Shown here: positions 45,605 through 56,452 of the stretch, piece after piece | Numbering within the stretch: position 1 is the stretch's first letter | Layout: the number at the start of each line of letters is the position of its first letter | Origin: Lutraria lutraria | Taxonomy: Eukaryota; Mollusca; Bivalvia; Venerida; Mactridae | DNA: 64,000 bases | Reading direction: 5' to 3' | Assembly (NCBI GenBank): GCA_964023205.1 | Contig: OZ026835.1 | Coordinates: 13,784,414 to 13,848,413, forward strand | Program-made: the position numbers and the translations under genes | Notes under the pieces: model-generated | Database searches by the model: none | Seen by the model: the letters and a program-made list of their open reading frames with translations, nothing else | What the model was told of the DNA's origin: nothing

Positions 45605-46710
45605 AAACAAGAGGGCCAAGATGGCCCTATATATTGCTCACATGACAATCATTGTTCACTCATTAAACAATTGTTTTGAACTGGTGACCTATTTTTGGAA
45701 CCCAGATGACCGATGTCAGAACTTGTCCTACATATAAATAAGACAAACATTCTGACAAGGTTTGGTGAAGATACAATCTTTGACATCTTCAGTGTTAATA
45801 AGGTTTTCCTAAGATTTGACCTTATGACCTAGTTTTTTATCCATATTTGAACCTGTAATTAATATCATTAAGATGAACGATCTGACAAGGTTTGGCCAAG
45901 ATCCAATAAAACCATGACATTTAGAGCTTTTACAAGGTTTTTACATAAGATTTGACCTAGCAACCTAGACTTTTACCCCAGATGACCCATGTTCAATCTT
46001 GACCCACATAATATTGAGGCAAACATTCTGACAAGTTTTGGTGAAGATCCAATCAAAAGTGTGACTCTACAGTGTTAACAAAGTTTTCCTTAGATTTGAC
46101 CTGGTGACTCAATTATTGACCCCAGATGACCCATATTTGTACTTGACCGTTATATTTAAACAAATGATTTGACAAAGTTTGGTGAAGATCCAATTACATT
46201 AAACCAGGAAACTTTCGCGTCAAGAAATGTTTGCGTTTTTACGTACCAAGGCATATTCGTGGTATTATACTTTCGCAGATTTGAGGAGACTGCCAACCTG
46301 GCAAAACAAACACGCACTGAATGAAATACATATTTTAAACATAATTGAGAAATAATTTCCTTGTAGCGACTTATTTTCGCAATTTCCTGGTTTACAGTAT
46401 AACTGTGAAATCTACAGTGTTAACATGTTTTTTCGTTAGATTTGACCTAGCAACCTAGTTTTTGACCCAAGATGACCCATGTTCGAACTCCTCCAAGATA
46501 TGATAAAGACAAACATTCTGACAAGGTTTCATGATGATCCAATCAAAACAGTGACTTCTAAAGTGTTCACAAGTTTTTTTCAGCACTTTGAAAATTGAGC
46601 TAAAAATGTGGCCCTAGTGTGTTCACAAGGAAAAGTTTGATGACGCCGGACGATGGACAAAGACTGATCACAAAAGCTCACCTTGTCACTTTGTAACATG
46701 TGAGCTAAAA
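45605..46710. mobile_element. GGGCC-palindrome repeat element, copy 2
   Basis: Starts AACAAGAGGGCCAAGATGGC and GCTCACATGA. Ends GACGCCGGACGATGGACAAA, then AACATGTGAGCTAAAA. The interior holds about six ~115-130-bp units, each with CAAACATTCTGACAAGGTTT, GGTGAAGATCCAATCAAAA and GTTTTCCTTAGATTTGACCT. One unit is split by a MITE (46,197-46,397). Copy 1 at 26,233-26,775 has fewer units. Confidence 0.78.
46197..46397. mobile_element. 201-bp MITE nested in the GGGCC repeat
   Basis: The left end CATTAAACCAGGAAACTTTC and the right end AATTTCCTGGTTTACAG are inverted, with TA at 46,195-46,196 and 46,398-46,399. Removing it restores the unit phrase GATCCAAT...AACTGTGAAATCTACAGTG seen in neighbouring units, which fixes the boundaries. 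Interior TTTCGCG/CGCAAA motifs are subterminal. No coding capacity. Confidence 0.82.
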
Positions 46711-46890
46711 ATTGATAATGATTTCAGGTTTTACAGTTTCAAAAAGTGTGTTCATGTCTTGAACTCTAAAATGTTTTCTACGAATTGGCTGAAGGTCGAT
46801 GCAGACAACAAAGAACATGTCTGATAGAATATGGAGCACTGCATGGAATACATTCTGGCATATTATCTCAAGTATAATTATATACAAGAT
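46711..46890 (-). mobile_element. LINE C-terminal fragment
   Basis: Read leftward, FHAVLHILSDMFFVVCIDLQ and PIRRKHFRVQDMNTLFETVK, then PEIIINF, match the extreme C-terminus of a CR1/Jockey-group LINE (HIL.DC.......R..YF...+...LF..V....I..F). It is homologous to 33,868-34,010. Only about 55 codons remain. Confidence 0.65.
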
Positions 46891-47162
46891 ATAATTATTA
46901 TGTAATCATATAAGGCGGTATTGAATTTGAATAATCTTCTATAATTTGAATAATCTAAGTTCTGGTACGGTCATGTGAGCAACAAACAAGTGTTTGTTAT
47001 TTGTACAAAGATAGTTAAGACTGTGTTTACTTCATTATTATTGTTGCATGCTATTAACACAGTGAATAACATGGACACTATTGACCATAATGCCTTGTCT
47101 CGTGTCATACCAGTGATTACATCCATGCTACAATTGAAACAGCAAAAATGTTCATCTGTGTA

Positions 47163-47338
47163 CAGTGCAATCCCTCTACAACAGCCACCAATGGAGAAGG
47201 ACAAAAACGGCTGTTGTAAGGAGGTGATTGTCGTTGAGAGAGTGAAAATAGAGTAAAGCATCAATCTGGGTTGCTAGTATACTGGCTGTAACAGGGAGGT
47301 GGCTGTAGTTTGTGGGTGACCATTCATTGAGGTTACAC
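47163..47338. mobile_element. Possible degenerate MITE
   Basis: CAGTGCAATCCCTCTACAAC after TA at the left and GAGGTTACAC before TA at the right are weakly inverted. The interior GGAGGTGGCTGTAG/CAACAGCCACC pairs recall the 8.1- and 42.4-kb families. Ends are diverged, so the call is tentative. Frames on both strands are by-products. Confidence 0.4.
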
Positions 47339-47499
47339 TAGATATATTCAGTCAGTGGGATACCAAAGTGAGACCACAAAAAGGAAAAGGCCATACAGTT
47401 GTACCATTTTGACTTTGTGAATGCCAAAACATTCTTTGGACCCAAAGAAGTAAAACATTTGGTGGACACAAGTTTAATGGTAACAGTACAGAAAGACAG

Positions 47500-47795
47500 A
47501 TCTACAAAATATCTTCTTCAAATAGTTTTATCCTAATATCACAATTAAACAAATCATGACATTTTAACTAATGGAAATAAATGCTGGGATGAGAATAAAG
47601 TTTTGTTTGTGAAAATAATTTAAGAGAACAAAGCTGAGAAAAATAAACTACCTAAGTTTTTTTAAGTTATTTGATACATCTCAAGTTTTAATAAGAGTAC
47701 TTAAATGCTCATTTAATGAGGTGTGTGTGAAACACCAATGCCCCCTAAAGAGCAAATGGATTAAAGTTCACTTTTGACCTGTTGATATACAGTTC
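47500..47795 (+). repeat. Diverged, truncated subrepeat at the array edge
   Basis: GGATGAGAATAAAGTTTTGT, CTACCTAAGTTTTTTTAAG and TGAAACACCAATGCCCCCTA mark a worn copy of the ~470-bp subrepeat. It breaks off after CTTTTGACCTGTTGATATA and joins the RT-derived part directly. Confidence 0.7.
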
Positions 47796-48450
47796 TGGAA
47801 TGTTGCATAATACAGCTCTGGAATTGACAGTCACAGTGAAGACAAGTCAGTTACGTTGGCCAGTACTAAGCCTGATTAGAAGCTCAGTGAGAAGAACATT
47901 GTCCCTATTTTGTTTAACATATTCCTGTGGACTTATTATATACCCTATCAAGGACTTTCCCTATGGTACAGAGTAGAGATATAGATTGACAATTGCCAAC
48001 ATGAGAATGGCTTCAAGGAGTGACAAAAGTGTCTTTCCATGAGCTAGGAAAAACAGAAGAGGACAGAGATTGACCAAAAAAGTCACACAGAAGAGTGGAC
48101 AGTTCAAATTTTATAATATCCTCTATCTTAGTGGTTGTAATTGTAATGTGGCTCAAGACAGAACTGATGTCATTCACATTATTTTGCAGAGTTTGAGCAC
48201 CTAAATATTCATCAAGAGGGGTTTGATCCCCAAAAATGTTATTCAGAAGGTTTGCTTTGGTGATTTCATCTTCCACAGTGTTATCACCAAAAGTGCTGTA
48301 AAGCAAGGATGAACTTGATTTGGAGGAGATGAAAGATTTGAGTTAAGTTCACCAAGATTTCCACGATGATGGAGAGGAAAGGAGTTTTTGTGCTAACATA
48401 TTATTGTGATTTACTTTGGCCTTTCTTATTTCATTAACAGTTTGATTTCG
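47796..48450 (-). mobile_element. LINE RT fragment in array unit 0
   Basis: Read leftward the 97-codon frame (48,306-48,013) shows TKANLLNNIFGDQTPLDEYL and then LLCDFFGQSLSSSVFPSSWK with DTFVTP. This is the LINE segment just before RT motif A (KANLLN.FF..QT.LDE; S...FP..WK.A.VTP). The stretch that normally carries the KA.GPD motif is missing, so this is an internally deleted RT. It is more diverged than the later units and is truncated before the YADD region. Confidence 0.75.
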
Positions 48451-48499
48451 AAGGCCTAAAAATTAGTTAGGCAGTCATTCTTTCCTTAGCTTTATTTTT

Positions 48500-49986
48500 T
48501 ATAAACTTAAGGAAAATCAACTACCTAAGTTTTTTTAGTTATTTGATATATCTTAGATAAAATAAGGGTACCAAAACGCTCACTTAATGAGGTGTTTGTG
48601 AAACACCAATGCCCCCTAAAGAGCAATGGATAGTTGACCTTTGACCTATTGATAGACCTTATCAACAGGGGTCATCTATCTGTATTTGACCAACATTCAA
48701 ACCCAGTGAAGAGCTAAGAGGCCAAAACAGTCAAATTGGCCAGACAAGGTTTGATTACAAACGAGCAAAAAAGACGGACATGAGCAAACCAGCAATATAT
48801 ACCCTCATTTCTTTGAAATAGGGGCATAGCAACAACTTTATTAAATTACCCTACATTAAAAAAATATGACAAAACTATAAATACAATTCATGTCAATTCA
48901 AGACATTTTACCTGATAGAAATAACTGCTATGATAAGAATAAAGTTTTCTAAAAATACCTGTAGAGTGTAAAGCTCAGAAAAATCAACTACCTAAATTGT
49001 TTAAAGTTATTTGATATATCTAAAGTTAAAATGAGGGTACTAAAACGCTCACTTAATGAGATGTTTGTGAAACACCTGTGCCCTTTAAAGAGCAATGGAT
49101 AGTTGACCTTTGACAATTGATAGACCTTATCAACAGGGGTCATCTATCTGTATTTGACCAACCTTCAAACCCAGTGAAGACCTAAGAGGCCAAAACAGTC
49201 GAATTGGCCAGACAAGGTTTGATTACAAAGGAGCAAAAAAGACGGACATGAGCAAACCAGCAATATATACCCACATTTCTTTGAAATAGGGGCATAACAA
49301 GAACTTTATTAAATTATCTTATATTTACAAAAATATGACAAAAATATAAATACAATTCATGTCAATTCAAGACATTTTACCTGATAGAAATAACTGCTAT
49401 GATAAGAATAAAGTTTTCAAAAAATACCTGTAGAGTGTAAAGCTCAGAAAAATCAACTACCTAAATTTTTTAAAGTTATTTGATATATCTAAAGTTAAAA
49501 TGAGGGTACTAAAACGCTCACTTAATGAGATGTTTGTGAAACACCTGTGCCCTTTAAAGAGCAATGGATAGTTGACCTTTGACCTATTGATAGACCTTAT
49601 CAACAGGGGTCATCTATCTGTATTTGACCAACCTTCAAACCCAGTGAAGACCTAAGAGGCCAAACAGTCGAATTGGCCAGACAAGGTTTGATTATAAACG
49701 AGCAAAAAAGACGGACATGAACAAACCAGCAATATATACCCTCATTTCTTTGAAATAGGGGCATAACAAGAACTTTATTAAATTATCCTATATTTACAAA
49801 AATATGACAAAAATATAAATACAATTCATGGCAATTGAAGACATTTTACCTAATAGAAATAACAGCTGGAATAATAATAAAGTTTTGTAGAAATATTTAG
49901 GCAGTTGAATTTTCCTTAGCTTTATAAAATCTACAATCAAAGCTAAAATAAGGGTACTAAAACCACATCTTAATGAGGTGTTTGTA
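48500..49986 (+). repeat. Three ~468-bp subrepeats plus partial fourth (unit 0)
   Basis: ATCAACTACCTAA anchors occur at about 48,519, 48,983 and 49,452, and GACGGACATGA anchors at about 48,773, 49,241 and 49,710, giving a period near 468. The third is followed by a diverged partial copy ending in ACCACATCTTAATGAGGTGT. A 65-codon minus-strand frame at 49,794-49,991 recurs unchanged in every unit. Confidence 0.85.
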
Positions 49987-52140
49987 ATCAAGAAACAAAA
50001 ATCTATAAAAAATCCAAACTCACCTTAAAAAATGAACCTATTAAAATGAAACAAATTATATTCAAAAGGTACTGTTTGTAGGTCAGATTCAGTGTTTGTG
50101 AAGCAGTTAATGGGACCCTGACAACTATGTAAAGGCTTGTGTCATCCGCAAGTATATGGATATTTGCCCTGATGTCTGAAACAATATTTCATTTATAAAT
50201 ACATGTATCAAGAAAAGGAGGGGCCCAAAATTGACTACAGCAAAATCTCAGCATTTATATCATTACATTTTGATTGAGCATTAGGCAGACCAACAGTTAT
50301 CTGTCTGCCAATTAGATAAGATGACAACCAATTAAAAAGACTGCTAGAAATCTCAAAATGTTTGAGTCTGAAGAGGAAAGCATGATGCGAGACACAGTCA
50401 AAAGCCTCGCTTATGTTGCAGAATACAGCTCTGGAATTAATAGTCACAATGGAAGGGTTGTATAGATAAGCCAGTTGGTAAACTGTTGAGTCACCAGGTA
50501 CAAAGCCTGATTTAAAGCAGGGTGAGAAGATCATTGTCACTATTGTGTTTAAGTATGCCTGTGGACTACCCTTTCAAGGACTTTCCCGATGGTACAGAGC
50601 AGAGATATAGGTTGACAATTGCCAACTTGAGAATGGTGTCAAGGAGTGACAAAAGTGTCTTTCCATGGGCTAGGAAAAACAGAAGAGGACAGAGACTGAC
50701 AAGAAAAGTCACACAGAAAATGGACAGTTCTAATCTTATAATATCCTCTATCTTAGTGGTGGTAATTGTAATGTGGTTCAAGACAGAACTGATGTCATTC
50801 ACATCATTTTGCAGAGTTTAAGCACCTAAATATTCATCAAGAGGGGTTTGATCCCCAAAAATGTTATTCAGAAGGTTTGCTTTGGTGATTTCATCTTCCA
50901 CAGTGTTATCACCAAAAGTGCTGTAAAGCAAGGATGAACTTGATTTGGAGGAGATGAAAGATTTGAGACAAGTTCACCGAGATTTCCATGATGGTGGAGA
51001 GAAAAGGAGATTTTGTGCTAACATATTATTGTGATTTACTTTGGCCTTTCTTATTTCATTAACAGTTTGATTTCGAAGGCCTAAAAATTAGTTAGGTAGT
51101 CATTCTTTCCTTAGCTTTATTTTTTATAAACTTAAGGAAAATCAACTACCTAAGTTTTCTAAGTCATTTGATATATCTTAGATAAAATAAGGGTACTAAA
51201 ACGCTCACTTAATGAGGTGTTTGTGAAACACCAATGCCCCTAAAGAGCAATGGATAGTTGACCTTTGACCTATTGATAGACCTTATCAACAGGGGTCATC
51301 TATCTGTATTTGACCAACCTTCAAACCCAGTGAAGACCTAAGAGGCCAAAACAGTCGAATTGGCCAGACAAGGTTTGATTACCAACGAGCAAAAAAGACG
51401 GACATGAGCAAACCAGCAATATATACCCTCATTTCTTTGAAATAGGGGCATAGCAACAACTTTATTAAATTACCCTACATTAAAAAAATATGACAAAAAT
51501 ATAAATACATTTCATGTCAATTCAAGACATTTTACCTGATAGAAATAACTGCTGTTAAGAATAAAGTTTTCTAAAAATACCTGTAGAGTGTAAAGCTCAG
51601 AAAAATCAACTACCTAAATTGTTTAAAGTTATTTGATACATCTAAAGTTAAAATGAGGGTACTAAAACGCTCACTTAATGAAATGTTTGTGAAACACCTG
51701 TGCCCTTTAAAGAGCAATGGATAGTTGACCTTTGACCTATTGATAGACCTTATCAACAGGGGTCATCTATCTGTATTTGACCAACCTTCAAACCCAGTGA
51801 AGACCTAAGAGGCCAAAACAGTCGAATTGGCCAGACAAGGTTTGATTACAAACGAGCAAAAAAGACGGACATGAGCAAACCAGCAATATATACCCTCATT
51901 TCTTTGAAATAGGGGCATAACAAGAACTTTATTAAATTATCCTATATTTACAAAAATATGACAAAAATATAAATACAATTCATGGCAATTGAAGACATTT
52001 TACCTAATAGAAATAACAGCTGGAATAATAATAAAGTTTTGTAGAAATATTTAGGCAGTTGAATTTTCCTTAGCTTTATAAAATCTACAATCAAAGCTAA
52101 AATAAGGGTACTAAAACCACATCTTAATGAGGTGTTTGTA
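49987..52140. repeat. Array unit 1 (2,154 bp)
   Basis: RT fragment on the minus strand at about 50,075-51,085, followed by subrepeats whose ATCAACTACCTAA anchors lie near 51,140 and 51,606. Confidence 0.9.
50075..51085 (-). mobile_element. CR1/L2-like LINE RT fragment in unit 1
   Basis: Read from 51,085 leftward, motifs appear in ORF2 order across several frames. They are FRNQTVNEIRKAKVNHNN, TKANLLNNIFGDQTPLDEYL, FP.WK.TFVTP remnants, QPISLLCTIGKVLERAVH, then SGFVPGDSTVYQLAYLYN, AVFCNISEAFDCVSHHAFLF (motif A, with Asn replacing the catalytic Asp of FCDIS), HFEISSSLFNWLSSYLIGRQ, SILGPLLFLI and ILADDTSLYIVV (YADD box as LADD). The frame stops being LINE-like soon after TASQTLN. The segment before QPISLL lacks the KA.GPD part. 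It is a pseudogene that travels with the tandem unit. Confidence 0.85.
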
Positions 52141-54294
52141 ATCAAGAAACAAAAATCTATAAAAATCCAAACACACCTTCAAAAATGAACCTATTAAAAT
52201 GAAACAAATTATATTCAAAATGTACTGTTTGTAGGTGAGATTCAGTGTTTGTGAAGCAGTTAATGGGACCCTGACAACTATGTAAAGGCTTGTGTCATCC
52301 GCAAGTATATGGATATTTGCCCTGATGTCTGAAACAATATTTCATTTATAAATACATGTATCAAGAAAAGGAGGGGCCCAAAATTGACTACAGCAAAATC
52401 TCAGCATTTATATCATTACATTTTGATTGAGCATTAGGCAGACCAACAGTTATCTGTCTGCCAATTAGATAAGATGAGAACCAATTAAAAAGACTGCCAG
52501 AAATCTCAAAATGTTTGAGACTGAAGAGGAAAGCATGATGCGAGACACAGTCAAAAGCCTCGCTTATGTTGCAGAATACAGCTCTGGAATTAATAGTCAC
52601 AATGGAAGGGTTGTATAGATAAGCCAGTTGGTAAACTGTTGAGTCACCAGGTACAAAGCCTGATTTAAAGCAGGGTGAGAAGATCATTGTCACTATTGTG
52701 TTTAAGTATGCCTGTGGACTACCCTTTCAAGGACTTTCCCGATGGTACAGAGCAGAGATATAGGTTGACAATTGCCAACTTGAGAATGGCTTCAAGGAGT
52801 GACAAAAGTGTCTTTCCATGGGCTAGGAAAAACAGAAGAGGACAGAGACTGACAAGAAAAGTCACACAGAAAATGGACAGTTCAAATTTAATAATATCCT
52901 CTATCTTAGTGGTGGTAATTGTAATGTGGTTCAAGACAGAACTGATGTCATTCACATCATTTTGCAGAGTTTAAGCACCTAAATATTCATCAAGAGGGGT
53001 TTGATCCCCAAAAATGTTATTCAGAAGGTTTGCTTTGGTGATTTCATCTTCCACAGTGTTATCAACAAAAGTGCTGTAAAGCAAGGATGAACTTGATTTG
53101 GAGGAGATGAAAGATTTGAGACAAGTTCACCGAGATTTCCATGATGGTGGAGAGAAAAGGAGTTTTTGTGCTAACATATTATTGTGATTTACTTTGGCCT
53201 TTCTTATTTCATTAACAGTTTGATTTCGAAGGCCTAAAAATTAGTTAGGTAGTCATTCTTTCCTTAGCTTTATTTTTTATAAACTTAAGGAAAATCAACT
53301 ACCTAAGTTTTCTAAGTCATTTGATATATCTTAGATAAAATAAGGGTACTAAAACGCTCACTTAATGAGGTGTTTGTGAAACACCAATGCCCCCTAAAGA
53401 GCAATGGATAGTTGACCTTTGACCTATTGATAGACCTTATCAACAGGGGTCATCTATCTGTATTTGACCAACCTTCAAACCCAGTGAAGACCTAAGAGGC
53501 CAAAACAGTCGAATTGGCCAGACAAGGTTTGATTACCAACGAGCAAAAAAGACGGACATGAGCAAACCAGCAATATATACCCTCATTTCTTTGAAATAGG
53601 GGCATAGCAACAACTTTATTAAATTACCCTACATTAAAAAAATATGACAAAAATATAAATACATTTCATGTCAATTCAAGACATTTTACCTGATAGAAAT
53701 AACTGCTGTTAAGAATAAAGTTTTCTAAAAATACCTGTAGAGTGTAAAGCTCAGAAAAATCAACTACCTAAATTGTTTAAAGTTATTTGATACATCTAAA
53801 GTTAAAATGAGGGTACTAAAACGCTCACTTAATGAAATGTTTGTGAAACACCTGTGCCCTTTAAAGAGCAATGGATAGTTGACCTTTGACCTATTGATAG
53901 ACCTTATCAACAGGGGTCATCTATCTGTATTTGACCAACCTTCAAACCCAGTGAAGACCTAAGAGGCCAAAACAGTCGAATTGGCCAGACAAGGTTTGAT
54001 TACAAACGAGCAAAAAAGACGGACATGAGCAAACCAGCAATATATACCCTCATTTCTTTGAAATAGGGGCATAACAAGAACTTTATTAAATTATCCTATA
54101 TTTACAAAAATATGACAAAAATATAAATACAATTCATGGCAATTGAAGACATTTTACCTAATAGAAATAACAGCTGGAATAATAATAAAGTTTTGTAGAA
54201 ATATTTAGGCAGTTGAATTTTCCTTAGCTTTATAAAATCTACAATCAAAGCTAAAATAAGGGTACTAAAACCACATCTTAATGAGGTGTTTGTA
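52141..54294. repeat. Array unit 2 (2,154 bp)
   Basis: Same structure as unit 1, with few substitutions. Its LINE RT piece is at about 52,229-53,239 (minus). Confidence 0.9.
52229..53239 (-). mobile_element. LINE RT fragment in unit 2
   Basis: The 101-codon open frame at 52,693-52,388 keeps GDSTVYQLAYLYN, FCNISEAFDCVSHH and NWFSSYLIGRQ. Compared with unit 1 it has a few replacements (for example NWF for NWL). Otherwise the same decayed RT. Confidence 0.82.
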
Positions 54295-56452
54295 ATCAAG
54301 AAACAAAAATCTATAAAAAATCCAAACTCACCTTAAAAAATGAACCTATTAAAATGAAACAAATTATATTCAAAAGGTACTGTTTGTAGGTCAGATTCAG
54401 TGTTTGTGAAGCAGTTAATGGGACCCTGACAACTATGTAAAGGCTTGTGTCATCCGCAAGTATATGGATATTTGCCCTGATGTCTGAAACAATATTTCAT
54501 TTATAAATACATGTATCAAGAAAAGGAGGGGCCCAAAATTGACTACAGCAAAATCTCAGCATTTATATCATTACATTTTGATTGAGCATTAGGCAGACCA
54601 ACAGTTATCTGTCTGCAAATTAGATAAGATGAGAACCAATTAAAAAGACTGCCAGAAATCTCAAAATGTTTGAGTCTGAAGAGGAAAGCATGATGCGAGA
54701 CACAGTCAAAAGCCTCGCTTATGTTGCAGAATACAGCTCTGGAATTAATAGTCACAATGGAAGGGTTGTATAGATAAGCCAGTTGGTAAACTGTTGAGTC
54801 ACCAGGTACAAAGCCTGATTTAAAGCAGGATGAGAAGATCATTGTCACTATTGTGTTTAAGTATGCCTGTGGACTGCCCTTTCAAGGACTTTCCCGATGG
54901 TACAGAGCAGAGATATAGGTTGACAATTGCCAACTTGAGAATGGCTTCAAGGAGTGACAAAAGTGTCTTTCCATGGGCTAGGAAAAACAGAAGAGGACAG
55001 AGACTGACAAGAAAAGTCACACAGAAAATGGACAGTTCAAATTTTATAATATCCTCTATCTTAGTGGTGGTAATTGTAATGTGGTTCAAGACAGAACTGA
55101 TGTCATTCACATCATTTTGCAGAGTTTAAGCACCTAAATATTCATCAAGAGGGGTTTGATCCCCAAAAATGTTATTCAGAAGGTTTGCTTTGGTGATTTT
55201 ATCTTCCACAGTGTTGTCACCAAAAGTGCTGTAAAGCAAGGATGAACTTGATTTGGAGGAGATGAAAGATTTGAGACAAGTTCACCGAGATTTCCATGAT
55301 GGTGGAGAGAAAAAGAGTTTTTGTGCTAACATATTATTGTGATTTACTTTGGCCTTTCTTATTTCATTAACAGTTTGATTTCGAAGGCCTAAAAATTAGT
55401 TAGGTAGTCAATCTTTCCTTAGCTTTATTTTTTATAAACTTAAGGAAAATCAACTACCTAAGTTTTCTAAGTCATTTGATATATCTTAGATAAAATAAGG
55501 GTACTAAAACGCTCACTTAATGAGGTGTTTGTGAAACACCAATGCCCCCTAAAGAGCAATGGATAGTTGACCTTTGACCTATTGATAGACCTTATCAACA
55601 GGGGTCATCTATCTGTATTTGACCAACCTTCAAACCCAGTGAAGACCTAAGAGGCCAAAACAGTCGAATTGGCCAGACAAGGTTTGATTACAAACGAGCA
55701 AAAAAGACGGACATGAGCAAACCAGCAATATATACCCACATTTCTTTGAAATAGGGGCATAACAAGAACTTTATTAAATTATCTTATATTTACAAAAATA
55801 TGACAAAAATATAAATACAATTCATGTCAATTCAAGACATTTTACCTGATAGAAATAACTGCTATGATAAGAATAAAGTTTTCAAAAAATACCTGTAGAG
55901 TGTAAAGCTCAGAAAAATCAACTACCTAAATCTTTTAAAGTTATTTGATATATCTAAAGTTAAAATGAGGGTACTAAAACGCTCACTTAATGAGATGTTT
56001 GTGAAACACCTGTGCCCTTTAAAGAGCAATGGATAGTTGACCTTTGACCTATTGATAGACCTTATCAACAGGGGTCATCTATCTGTATTTGACCAACCTT
56101 CAAACCCAGTGAAGACCTAAGAGGCCAAAACAGTCGATTTGGCCAGACAAGGTTTGATTACAAACGAGCAAAAAAGACGGACATGAGCAAACCAGCAATA
56201 TATACCCTCATTTCTTTGAAATAGGGGCATAACAAGAACTTTATTAAATTATCCTATATTTACAAAAATATGACAAAAATATAAATACAATTCATGGCAA
56301 TTGAAGACATTTTACCTAATAGAAATAACAGCTGGAATAATAATAAAGTTTTGTAGAAATATTTAGGCAGTTGAATTTTCCTTAGCTTTATAAAATCTAC
56401 AATCAAAGCTAAAATAAGGGTACTAAAACCACATCTTAATGAGGTGTTTGTA
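54295..56452. repeat. Array unit 3 (2,158 bp)
   Basis: Same plan. From 53,103 onward, sequence including this unit appears identical to that 4,314 bases downstream. Confidence 0.9.
54383..55393 (-). mobile_element. LINE RT fragment in unit 3
   Basis: Carries the frame with MTMIFSSCFKSGFVPG and SYLICRQ, variants shared only with unit 5. It is otherwise as unit 1. Confidence 0.82.

Noticed and set aside
46975..47264. Overlapping 93- and 97-codon frames on both strands
   Set aside because: They overlap a probable MITE and show no domain.
50522..50821. 99-codon plus-strand frame (MRRSLSLLCLSM...) repeated in every array unit
   Set aside because: It is antisense to the minus-strand LINE RT fragment, and its conservation follows from array homogenisation.
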